NCBI GenBank assembly: GCA_008180335.1
Contig: VTEF01000004.1
Location: 124,850-188,849, forward strand
Direction: 5' to 3'
Length of the DNA: 64,000 bases
Origin: Priestia megaterium
GTDB lineage: Bacteria; Bacillota; Bacilli; Bacillales; Bacillaceae_H
Position numbers and translations under genes: made by a program. Position 1 is the first letter of the stretch; each line of letters starts with the position of its first letter. Of the stretch, positions 1-7,135 are shown piece after piece. The notes beneath the pieces are model-generated. The model searched no databases, was not told where the DNA came from, and worked only from the letters and a program-made list of their open reading frames with translations.

Positions 1-627
1 CATAATGCATATGGCAATGTGACAGTATTAGTTCGAAAAGCATTACCAATTGAACATGATAAGCTACGTCAGCTTGAAATTGATTTTACAGAGCTCGACA
101 AGCATGAAAAAGAGTTTGCAGTTGATGATGTGTATTGTTGTCTTGGTACAACAATGAAAAAAGCAAAAACAAAAGCTAAGTTTATAAAAGTGGATTATGA
201 ATTTCCATTAAAGGCGGCTAAATACGCAGAGAAACATCGCTGTAAAAACTTTTTAACCATTACAGCAATTGGGGCTGATCTTCGTTCGCCATTCTTTTAC
301 AGTAAAGTAAAGGGGCAAGTAGAAGAGGATATTGCAAGCTTGTATATTCGTTCTACTCACTTTTTTCGTCCGTCCCTATTATTAGGAAAACGTGAAGAAT
401 TTCGATTGTTTGAGAAAATCGGCGAATATACGCTTAAATCTTGTTCATTCTGCCTTGTAGGAAAATGGAAAAGGTATCGCCCGATTAAGGCTTATAATGT
501 AGCAAAAGCGATGATCAAAGCAGCTTTAGAAGATAAAGTTGGTGTTCATATTCATGAAAGCCAAGATATTTATACGGGTGAGTGCTATTATTCCTTTACA
601 AATGGAAAGCGTGTAGTGACTAAATAA
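1..627 (+). CDS. NAD(P)-binding TIP30/HTATIP2-like oxidoreductase (5' truncated)
   Basis: The reading frame is open from base 1 (first codon CAT) and the GTG at 19 lies inside a Rossmann-type strand (VTVLVRK), so the true start is left of the window. The visible 208 residues look like an atypical short-chain dehydrogenase of the TIP30/HTATIP2 kind. They include a DVYCCLGTT stretch after the second Rossmann half, an ITAIGAD strand and a YSKVKG segment that fits the Tyr-x-x-x-Lys site. The glycine-rich nucleotide loop is missing with the N terminus. Substrate unknown. A strong terminator follows directly. Confidence 0.7.
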   Translation, partial: HNAYGNVTVLVRKALPIEHDKLRQLEIDFTELDKHEKEFAVDDVYCCLGTTMKKAKTKAKFIKVDYEFPLKAAKYAEKHRCKNFLTITAIGADLRSPFFYSKVKGQVEEDIASLYIRSTHFFRPSLLLGKREEFRLFEKIGEYTLKSCSFCLVGKWKRYRPIKAYNVAKAMIKAALEDKVGVHIHESQDIYTGECYYSFTNGKRVVTK

Positions 628-633
628 TTATGG

Positions 634-665
634 AACCTCTGTGAAAACATCACAGAGGTTTTTAT
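634..665 (+). terminator. Rho-independent terminator
   Basis: A perfect 10-bp stem (AACCTCTGTG / CACAGAGGTT) with a 7-nt loop runs into a U-rich tail. It ends the left-edge oxidoreductase transcript. Confidence 0.9.
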
Positions 666-771
666 TAGTTATCATGAAAATAGGCTTCTTTTTTGTTGCG
701 CTAAGGAAACTTTTTTAGATTCATCCATATACTAAGGTATAGAGAATGGCAGTGAGATGGAGGAACAGAAA

Positions 772-876
772 ATGAAGAAAGGAAAAACAGATCTAAAAGT
801 CCAACAATATGCTTATTTAATGTACAAACTAGGTATTATTAGCAAAGACCAAAAAAATCAAATTTGTAAAAAATAA
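772..876 (+). CDS. small basic protein, 34 aa, unknown
   Basis: ATG at 772 follows a GGAGG (759-763) at 8-nt spacing, and the frame ends at 876 just before a strong hairpin terminator. The product is 34 residues and lysine-rich, with a hydrophobic middle (QQYAYLMYKLGII). I do not recognise the family. The site, start, stop and own terminator together look like a real small gene; coding capacity is inferred only from these signals. Confidence 0.5.
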   Translation: MKKGKTDLKVQQYAYLMYKLGIISKDQKNQICKK

Positions 877-883
877 GAAAACA

Positions 884-911
884 AAAAACAACCATATGAC
901 TGGTTGTTTTT
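884..911. terminator. bidirectional terminator
   Basis: AAACAACCA (886-894) pairs with TGGTTGTTT (901-909). There are A-rich and T-rich flanks on both sides. It separates the 34-aa ORF (+) from the ykvS-like gene (-). Confidence 0.8.
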
Positions 912-932
912 AACTGAAATACACAACATCTG

Positions 933-1118
933 CTAAATAGCAGTATTAATAATTGTATAATTTTTATGGTTGACAACAGTGCGTTGCTCTAAGTCTAGAT
1001 CTCGGTAATTTGTCATATACGTTAAATCAACAATCACTGAATTTTCGTTCACTTTCTCCACGATTCCTTGTAAACCATTTTTAAATTCAATAATATTTCC
1101 CACTTCAGCAATTTTCAT
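933..1118 (-). CDS. ykvS: YkvS-like DUF2187 protein
   Basis: This encodes a 61-residue single-domain protein beginning MKIAEVGN. It has a small beta-barrel-like pattern (GNIIEFKNGLQGIVEKV, NSVIVDLTY) typical of the YkvS/DUF2187 family, whose function is unknown. The start is set by AAAGGAGAGG about 5 nt upstream on the minus strand. It stands alone, with its terminator shared with the 34-aa ORF. B. subtilis ykvS also lies near ykvT, whose homologue is 2.4 kb away here. Confidence 0.75.
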   Translation of the reverse strand: MKIAEVGNIIEFKNGLQGIVEKVNENSVIVDLTYMTNYRDLDLEQRTVVNHKNYTIINTAI

Positions 1119-1599
1119 TTTTACCTCTCCTTTGCTCTAAGACTGTAATCAAATCAGATAGCTTTTGCATATAAATGGAATATTTTTTAATAGCTAAAAA
1201 ATATTAGAAAATTTTAAATAGTTAAACTAGTTAACGCTTTCTATTTTCTTTTTTTCAATTTTGCCCTAAAATTAGGAATTAGTAAAGGGTTTTTTTCAAA
1301 AAATGTAAAATCATTTACTAATTATTCAATTTTAAATTAAAAATTATCGACAAATGAGAGGGGATTCGATATAGTACTGACATGAAGTAAATGTTTAATG
1401 ACTAAACTATTTCTGCTTTTATCCTAATCATTCAACGGTTTTATGTTGTTAATAGTGGACGATATCTCGCTTTTATAGGCAAAATCCTAAAAAAGACAGG
1501 GGACAAGCTTTTAAACGTCTTTGAGCATTAATAGCTAGTAGAAATGAGGAGGCTTCTTATTAATTTAATTGCGGTTTCACGTTAGCCAATTAATAAATT
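1119..1599. other. 481-bp AT-rich gap with a cre-like site
   Basis: This is the intergenic region between the ykvS-like gene and the patatin-like gene. I find no ORF with a ribosome site. On the minus strand 1243-1229 reads TAGAAAGCGTTAACT, which matches the cre consensus WTGNAANCGNWNNCW except at one fixed position. No convincing promoter could be tied to it, so CcpA control is only a possibility. Confidence 0.35.
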
Positions 1600-1623
1600 T
1601 TGTTATATAGAAGGTGTATGAAA

Positions 1624-2469
1624 ATGAAAGATGTTGGGTTAGTATTAGAAGGCGGAGGTATGCGAGGGTTGTACACAACCGGTGTGCTTGATTATTTTAT
1701 GGAACAGGAGCTTTACCTTCCATATGTAATAGGGGTTTCAGCTGGTGCATGTCATGCTACCTCTTACCTATCTAGACAAATTGGGCGCAGCCGTAAAGCG
1801 AATCTCGATTATTTGCACGATCCCCGCTATTTATCATGGCGCAATTATATAAAAACAAAAGAAATGTTTGGAATGGACTTTGTTTTTCAGGAGATCCCGA
1901 TGAACCTTGTTCCTTTTGATTTTGAAGTGTTTAGCAAACGAACAGAGAAACTTGTTGTAGGAACAACCGATTGTACGACGGGGGAACCTGTTTATTTTGA
2001 TCAACATGATCAAGATATGTTAACAATTGTTCGAGCGTCAAGTTCACTTCCATTTGTTTCCCCAATGGTTAGCTACCAAGGAAAAGTATTGTTAGATGGC
2101 GGAATTAGTGATCCAATCCCAATACGAAAAGCAGAAAAAGACGGATTTGACAAAAACGTTGTTATTCTTACCCGTAATCAAGGGTATCAAAAGAAAAAAT
2201 CAAACATGCTATGGTTTGCTAAGCGGTTCTACCGTCAATATCCAGGTTTAGTAAAAGCGCTCGAAAACCGTTATCGCTTGTATAATGAGACGCTTACGTA
2301 CATAGAAGAACAAGAAACGAAAGGAAATGTGTTTGTCATCCGTCCGCAAGTCCCTCTTGTAGTAGGACGGATGGAGAAAAACAAAGACAAATTAGATGCG
2401 TTATACAAGCAAGGCTATAAAGAAGCAGCTGATCAATATGACCAACTAAAAGAGTGGCTGCATTGTTAA
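1624..2469 (+). CDS. patatin-like phospholipase family protein
   Basis: ATG 1624 is preferred because AGAAGG (1609-1614) sits 9 nt upstream; ATG 1618 and TTG 1600 are too close to it. The 281-aa product has the complete patatin signature: an oxyanion-hole loop EGGGMRG (residues 9-15), the nucleophile elbow G-V-S-A-G with Ser39, and the catalytic D-G-G with Asp158. Together these predict a cytoplasmic Ser/Asp acyl hydrolase of lipid esters, most like YjjU-type bacterial proteins. No signal peptide. A 64-aa gene follows 28 bp downstream and is probably co-transcribed. The physiological substrate is unknown. Confidence 0.85.
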   Translation: MKDVGLVLEGGGMRGLYTTGVLDYFMEQELYLPYVIGVSAGACHATSYLSRQIGRSRKANLDYLHDPRYLSWRNYIKTKEMFGMDFVFQEIPMNLVPFDFEVFSKRTEKLVVGTTDCTTGEPVYFDQHDQDMLTIVRASSSLPFVSPMVSYQGKVLLDGGISDPIPIRKAEKDGFDKNVVILTRNQGYQKKKSNMLWFAKRFYRQYPGLVKALENRYRLYNETLTYIEEQETKGNVFVIRPQVPLVVGRMEKNKDKLDALYKQGYKEAADQYDQLKEWLHC

Positions 2470-2497
2470 TGTTTTTGGTTGTTAGGAGGAGAAGAAG

Positions 2498-2692
2498 ATG
2501 GATGAACAAACTGCAACAAAGATGTTAGATGGCTTACGCGATGGCCAAGTAGAAGAAATTGTGATTAATAAAGAAGATTTTTTAACATTTCGTCCGTTTC
2601 TTGTGAATCGAGATGATTTTAAGTATTTTCACGGAACAGCAGGGCGTGGTGGGCACTTTACGTATCGCTACTTAGAGAAGCCGCGCAGTTAA
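2498..2692 (+). CDS. conserved small protein, 64 aa, unknown
   Basis: The start is supported by an AGGAGG-type site in the 28-bp gap after the patatin-like gene. The protein is acidic at its N terminus and ends in a glycine/aromatic-rich tail (HGTAGRGGHFTYRY). It is probably soluble, with no membrane segment. I do not recognise the family. The spacing suggests translation from the same mRNA as the patatin-like gene, so a linked role is possible but not shown. Confidence 0.65.
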   Translation: MDEQTATKMLDGLRDGQVEEIVINKEDFLTFRPFLVNRDDFKYFHGTAGRGGHFTYRYLEKPRS

Positions 2693-2831
2693 ACGAAATG
2701 GTAGCTTTATTCTTCTGTGACTTATATAATAAATGTAAGAGTTAAAACATGTGATGGGAAGAAATCATTAGATTGACCATATCATATGTAAATAGCTTTT
2801 AACATGGAAGTGTAGTTATAGGAGGGATATG

Positions 2832-3158
2832 ATGGACGATTTTCGAAAAAGTACAGCACCTTTTTATTTTGCAGATTATATATGGAAAGATAAAAATGGA
2901 ATGACGACATATGGGATGCTGTTAACGAACCGGCCGGAAGATGACCGGGAGTATGACCTCCATTCATTACTAGAAGAAGCTTATGTAGAACATAAGAAAA
3001 TTGCACTCACAACTGTTTATGATAATAGTGAACAATTATTATCTGGATATGTTTTACATTTATCTGGCGATCAAGACGTTTTTACGTTTATGGATGATAC
3101 AGGTGCGAAGTTAGTCATTGATTTTTATGACGTAGTCGAAATTGAAATTGAAGACTAA
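2832..3158 (+). CDS. YolD-like family protein
   Basis: AGGAGG ends at 2825, giving 6 nt to ATG 2832 and only 3 nt to ATG 2829, so 2832 is the better start. The 108-aa product shows the YolD-like pattern: an SLLEEAY helix, then beta strands (KIALTTVYDN, LLSGYVLHL, VFTFMDDTG) and the closing FYDVVEIEIED. YolD proteins are small cytoplasmic proteins often next to Y-family polymerases. No polymerase gene is nearby, so the role is unknown. Confidence 0.65.
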   Translation: MDDFRKSTAPFYFADYIWKDKNGMTTYGMLLTNRPEDDREYDLHSLLEEAYVEHKKIALTTVYDNSEQLLSGYVLHLSGDQDVFTFMDDTGAKLVIDFYDVVEIEIED

Positions 3159-3203
3159 AGAAGAGCTGGATGTTGATAAAACAACATTCAGCTCTTCTTT
3201 TTA
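3158..3203 (+). terminator. Rho-independent terminator
   Basis: A long stem (AAGAAGAGCTG...CAGCTCTTCTT, extended by GTTG/CAAC) is followed by TTTTTATT. It ends the YolD-like gene. Confidence 0.9.
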
Positions 3204-3506
3204 TTAGCAGTAAAATAGTAAGCACTCCAGCCTTACTTTTTACGATGTAAGTATATGATACGACTTTATGATGATATTAATATTAGAGTGAAAAGTCTGA
3301 ATATAACAATAAGTTGTAGGTAATATATACCTGTTAACTAGAAAAATTTCCTTTAATATGACAATAATACAGGAATAATGTCATATTTGTGTCTTCTGTG
3401 TAATGTTATTCATCAAACTAAAAGAAATGTAACTGAATCGTTCGGTAAAACAAGTACTAGGCTGTGTTAGAGTAATACCATACGAATTTTCAGGAGGTAC
3501 TACCGG

Positions 3507-4175
3507 ATGAAAAAGAGTTATATTAAATCTTTAGTTGTGATGTCAGCAGCTGTATTTGCATTTATTGGTTTGCAAAGTAGCACAGCAGTGGCTCAAACTC
3601 AATATCAAGTTGTAAAAGGAGATACCCTTTGGCAACTTGGAAAACAATATGGTGTAACGATTGATGATATAAAGCAAGAAAATAATCGTGTTGACGATTG
3701 GATTTATATAGGAGAAACATTACGAATTCCAGAAAGAACAAAAGTATTAGGAGAGCAGTCAATAGAAGCTGAGCCTATTCAAGAAGAAGCAGAACAAGCT
3801 GTTTCTATTTCTGAAGAGGAAAAAGATTTGTTTGCTCGCTTAGTAGAAGCAGAAGCAAAAGGTGAATCATATGAAGGAAAAGTAGCTGTTGCAACGGTTG
3901 TCTTAAATCGAGTAGACTCAGCAGAGTTTCCAGATACAGTGACAGGTGTGATTAAAGAAGTAGTAGGGAACAGCTATGCCTTTTCACCTGTACAAAATGG
4001 AGAAATTAACAAACCGGCTTCGGAGGAAGCGGAACAAGCGGTAGAGGAAGCATTAATGAGAGCAGATCACTTAAGTGATTGCATTTATTTTTATAATCCA
4101 GATATTGCGACAGATGATTGGATTCGTTCACGTGAAGTAGTAGCAACGATTGGAAATCATGTATTTGCTAAATAA
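3507..4175 (+). CDS. ykvT: secreted LysM plus SleB/CwlJ-type cell-wall hydrolase
   Basis: Start by CAGGAGG about 9 nt upstream. The 222-aa product has a Sec signal peptide (about 1-29, cleavage near AVA-QT) and one LysM peptidoglycan-binding domain (about 32-76, YQVVKGDTLWQLG). An acidic linker leads to a C-terminal hydrolase_2 domain (about 108-220) with LVEAEAKGES, the Glu-bearing segment of SleB/CwlJ-type hydrolases, and VAVATVVLNRV. It probably cuts cortex or cell-wall glycan outside the membrane, and is close to B. subtilis YkvT in size and layout. The 300 bp upstream hold no gene and no promoter I can assign. Confidence 0.85.
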   Translation: MKKSYIKSLVVMSAAVFAFIGLQSSTAVAQTQYQVVKGDTLWQLGKQYGVTIDDIKQENNRVDDWIYIGETLRIPERTKVLGEQSIEAEPIQEEAEQAVSISEEEKDLFARLVEAEAKGESYEGKVAVATVVLNRVDSAEFPDTVTGVIKEVVGNSYAFSPVQNGEINKPASEEAEQAVEEALMRADHLSDCIYFYNPDIATDDWIRSREVVATIGNHVFAK

Positions 4176-4228
4176 TAAATAGGTAAGGCTGATTTGAAGG
4201 AGAAAAACGTTCAAATCATTCTTATAAA

Positions 4229-4285
4229 AAGGGCGGTCACTCTAAACTCTTTGAATGATTGAGTTTACATGACCGCCCTTTTTGT
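4229..4285. terminator. bidirectional terminator
   Basis: GGGCGGTCA (4231-4239) pairs with TGACCGCCC, and an inner TAAACTC/GAGTTTA stem extends it. T-runs lie on both strands, so it serves ykvT (+) and the YueI-like gene (-). Confidence 0.9.
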
Positions 4286-4321
4286 ATTAGCAGCTCAAAC
4301 TATTTTTAAAAACTTCTATCA

Positions 4322-4687
4322 CTATTCGTTAATAAAAATCTCTCTTTCTGTACTTCCTTTTGAACCAGTTAATACAAGACCGATATCCGTTTCTGTATCT
4401 AAGTTTTGAACAATTGTAAAAGGCACATTGTATTTATTAGCCAGCTGAACGTATTTAGATAAAAAGGAGTATGAAATAGTTCCGTTTAAGAATAAGTGCC
4501 CGTTTTGTACATGCTTTAATTGCTGATCGACTTCTTTATAAACAGTCCCTTTCATAACTTGTCCTTTTTTTAAGGCAATTTCAATTCGTTCTCGTAAAGC
4601 GGTTAAGAAATAGCGTCGTTCTTCTTGCTTCGTTTCTTTTGCACCATACATGCCACGTTCTAAATAGTCTTCGATGTTTTCGGTCAA
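4322..4687 (-). CDS. YueI-like DUF1694 protein
   Basis: TTG at 4687 is the start, 9 nt after GGGAGG on the minus strand. The 121-aa protein shows the YueI/DUF1694 pattern: a charged N-terminal helix, RRYFLTALRERIEIAL, GHLFLNGTISY, YVQLANKYNVPFTIV and IGLVLTG. It is soluble, of unknown biochemical function, and known in Bacillus as a single-gene unit. It is convergent with ykvT and shares its terminator. Confidence 0.8.
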   Translation of the reverse strand: MTENIEDYLERGMYGAKETKQEERRYFLTALRERIEIALKKGQVMKGTVYKEVDQQLKHVQNGHLFLNGTISYSFLSKYVQLANKYNVPFTIVQNLDTETDIGLVLTGSKGSTEREIFINE

Positions 4688-4893
4688 TGTAAAGATCCTC
4701 CCTTTAAACTTTTTGTAACAGTTTTTTAATATACTATTTGTAATATTTTACTACATCTACCTGCTTTTAAGCAATGTTAGAGGGAGACACCTTAACTATC
4801 AGAAAATATAAAAAAAGGAAAAGCATATTGCTATTTTTTTGAAACTAGTGTTTAATTATAAATAGATAGAAAAGATAGCGATTTCATTATCAT

Positions 4894-4908
4894 TTGTAAG
4901 CGATTACA
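4894..4908 (+). promoter_or_regulatory. perfect cre (CcpA) box
   Basis: TTGTAAGCGATTACA matches all fixed positions of WTGNAANCGNWNNCW. It overlaps TTGTAA (4894-4899), a possible -35, with TATACA (4915-4920) 15 bp further. CcpA binding here would repress the short downstream transcript. Confidence 0.6.
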
Positions 4909-4924
4909 GTTCGGTATACATAAA

Positions 4925-5106
4925 TAACATTGTTTGGGGAGACGATGTTATGAGTTAAGCATGTTCGAGACATTATTATATAAAAGGGGATTATATAGTC
5001 AAAGAATATGGACGGTCAAACAAAGGGTTAAATATATTAAAGTTGAAATCAGTATATCTTTTCGTAAAAAGGACGATGAGCGTTTCGCACATCGTCCTTT
5101 TTATTT
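4925..5106 (+). ncRNA. candidate CcpA-controlled regulatory RNA, about 180 nt
   Basis: The segment from just after the promoter/cre region to a strong terminator (5062-5106) holds no credible gene. The only long frame (TTG 4934) lacks a ribosome site and runs through the terminator stem. A GGGGAG at 4935-4940 precedes two overlapping mini-ORFs (ATG TTA TGA and ATG AGT TAA). The layout fits a regulatory RNA, possibly with a ribosome-loading site. The transcript itself is inferred. Confidence 0.4.
5062..5106. terminator. strong orphan terminator
   Basis: AAAAAGGACGATG pairs perfectly with CATCGTCCTTTTT, followed by ATTTTT. No protein gene lies upstream on the plus strand, which points to an RNA gene. 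Confidence 0.85.
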
Positions 5107-5260
5107 TTCATCCTTTAAATAGCTTCAATGTTATGAAATAGACTGTTAATGCTTTTTCTAAATCCTCAAGCTGCATTGCTGCTTTTCATAAAAGGTTAAT
5201 TCCATATTCGCTAACGGGCTCTATGTGAATATAGGTAGTAATTATTCAGAGGTTGGGAAT

Positions 5261-5355
5261 AAAAAAATAAACAAAGCCCAATTGGACCTTGTTTATTTAA
5301 AAGGGGAGAATAATTATTTCTAGCATTGTACATTTGTGTTCTTCAACCTAGGGAT
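5261..5355 (-). ncRNA. candidate C-rich small RNA, about 93 nt (FsrA/RoxS-like design)
   Basis: A near-perfect promoter (5360-5388, minus) is followed by 60 nt without an ORF and then a terminator (stem 5265-5274 / 5289-5298, U7 tail). The RNA carries an unpaired UCUCCCCUUUU at 5310-5300, an anti-Shine-Dalgarno motif typical of trans-acting Gram-positive sRNAs. The -10/start region on the minus strand (TTATAATGATGATCC) matches 11 of 14 specified positions of the 7-1-7 Fur box. Identity with fsrA is a hypothesis, not shown by sequence. Confidence 0.55.
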
Positions 5356-5359
5356 CATC

Positions 5360-5388
5360 ATTATAATAAGTTAATAAAAAAATGTCAA
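5360..5388 (-). promoter_or_regulatory. consensus sigma-A promoter of the candidate sRNA
   Basis: On the minus strand TTGACA (5388-5383) and TATAAT (5365-5360) are separated by exactly 17 bp. It faces away from the AtoE-like gene and has no ORF downstream. Confidence 0.85.
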
Positions 5389-5603
5389 CATTTTTCTTGT
5401 GGAACATCATTTGAAAACCTAATTTTATGATCTAAGGAGTGGTTACTTTCTACTTAAATAAGATCTTTCCCTATGTAAACATTAGCCCAAATATATATGT
5501 AATAATGCGAATAGTCCTTTCTTTTTTGGTATAAAGGTAAAATAAGAAAAAAAGCGAATAACTTAAATAGGTGTTAAAAAAGTAGAACAAAGGGGGAATT
5601 TGT

Positions 5604-6926
5604 ATGAAGTACATAGTAAGGTTCTTTAATAGCATTATGCAAAGGTATTTACCAGATCCCTTTCTTTTTGTTATTATTTTAACGTTTGCAGTCTTTGGTT
5701 TTGCTTTAATCTTTACAGACAGTACGGCAATGAATATTGTACAGTATTGGGGAGAAGGTTTTTGGGGCCTTTTAGCATTCTCTATGCAAATGGTGTTAGT
5801 GCTTGTAACAGGTCATGTATTAGCTAGTAGCCCTTTATTTAAAAAAGGTTTGTCACGATTAGCAAGCATACCTTCAACCCCGGGGCAAGCCATTATTATT
5901 GTCTCTGTTGTTTCACTTCTAGCGAGCTTTATCAACTGGGGATTTGGCCTTGTGATAGGTGCTTTGTTTGCAAAGGAGCTTGCAAAGCAAGTTAAAAATG
6001 TAGATTACCGCTTATTGATTGCAAGCGCATACAGCGGTTTTTTAATTTGGCATGGTGGTCTATCCGGGTCAGTTCCATTAACTATTGCTACACCAGGGCA
6101 TTTTTCGGAAAAGTTAATTGGAGTTTTTCCAACAAGCGAAACGATTTTCTCTGTATTTAATTTAGTTATTCTTCTCTCTCTATTTATTATTGTCCCGATT
6201 GTCAATCGATTGATGATGCCATCTAAAGAAGAAACGTTCATAGTGGATCCGTCTCTGTTACAAGATGACCATCTTCAAGCGGTTTCAATTGAAAAGGAAC
6301 AAACTACACCAGCTGATCGCTTAGAAAATAGTCCTGTTTTATCCATTGCTATTGGAGTAGTTGGGCTTATATTTTTAGGGCATTATTTTGGCGCAAAAGG
6401 ATGGCAGTTAAACCTTGATATTGTAAATTTTCTGTTCTTATTCTTAGGAATTTTATTTCATGGCACACCTAGAAATTTTTTGAAAGCGGTAACAGAAGCG
6501 GTGAAAGGTTCGAGCGGCATTATTATTCAATTTCCGTTTTACGCAGGGTTAATGGGAATCATGATGTCATCTGGATTAGCAGTTGTGATTTCTGAAGCAT
6601 TTGTGACGATTTCAAATGAAACGACGTTCCCGATGTTCGTATTTTGGAGTGCTGGTATTGTTAACTTCTTTGTTCCTTCAGGAGGGGGGCAATGGGCAGT
6701 GCAGGCACCGGTTGTTTTAGAAGCAGCAACTAGCCTGAATGTTTCGATTGCAAAAGCATCAATGGCAGTTGCATGGGGAGATGCTTGGACGAATATGATT
6801 CAGCCGTTCTGGGCCTTGCCGGCTCTTGCGATTGCAGGTTTAAAAGCAAAAGATATCATGGGATTTTGTGTAGTTGTATTATTAGTAAGTGGTGTGATTA
6901 TTTCACTGGGCTTTCTTTTCTTTTAG
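5604..6926 (+). CDS. AtoE-type short-chain fatty acid transporter
   Basis: The 440-aa product is a polytopic membrane protein with about 11-12 hydrophobic segments. It has features of the AtoE/TIGR00366 family (PDPFLFVIILTF, INWGFGLVIGAL, WHGGLSGSVPL, PSGGGQWAVQ). The family is linked to uptake of acetoacetate and other short-chain fatty acids. AAGGGGG lies 8-9 nt before ATG 5604. The cytoplasmic loop near residues 210-245 is charged. It is a single-gene unit; no beta-oxidation genes adjoin it. Confidence 0.85.
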   Translation: MKYIVRFFNSIMQRYLPDPFLFVIILTFAVFGFALIFTDSTAMNIVQYWGEGFWGLLAFSMQMVLVLVTGHVLASSPLFKKGLSRLASIPSTPGQAIIIVSVVSLLASFINWGFGLVIGALFAKELAKQVKNVDYRLLIASAYSGFLIWHGGLSGSVPLTIATPGHFSEKLIGVFPTSETIFSVFNLVILLSLFIIVPIVNRLMMPSKEETFIVDPSLLQDDHLQAVSIEKEQTTPADRLENSPVLSIAIGVVGLIFLGHYFGAKGWQLNLDIVNFLFLFLGILFHGTPRNFLKAVTEAVKGSSGIIIQFPFYAGLMGIMMSSGLAVVISEAFVTISNETTFPMFVFWSAGIVNFFVPSGGGQWAVQAPVVLEAATSLNVSIAKASMAVAWGDAWTNMIQPFWALPALAIAGLKAKDIMGFCVVVLLVSGVIISLGFLFF

Positions 6927-7039
6927 TAAATGATGTTATTTATAATTATGTTGAAAGAGATGATACTAACAATAAAATAAAGTAAAACGTCAACTGGTAG
7001 GTATTTTTGTTTTATTGAAGTTATTTAAATAAATTTCTC

Positions 7040-7067
7040 TTGCAACAACGATGTATTTTGCTATAAT
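7040..7067 (+). promoter_or_regulatory. sigma-A promoter of the purine permease gene
   Basis: TTGCAA, 16 bp, then TATAAT with an extended TGC just before it. The leader is only about 60 nt and has no purine-riboswitch core. Confidence 0.7.
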
Positions 7068-7135
7068 ATCCACGGTGGCTTTTTTTTGAAAGCACACTGG
7101 GTGGGCGAGGGATATAAGAAAAGAAGGAAGAAACT

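Noticed and set aside
4934-5122. 62-aa plus-strand ORF from TTG
   Set aside because: No ribosome site at the start, and its second half is the arms of a strong terminator hairpin; more likely an RNA-only unit.
6927-7135. possible purine riboswitch before the purine permease gene
   Set aside because: No purine aptamer core and the leader after the promoter is only about 60 nt.
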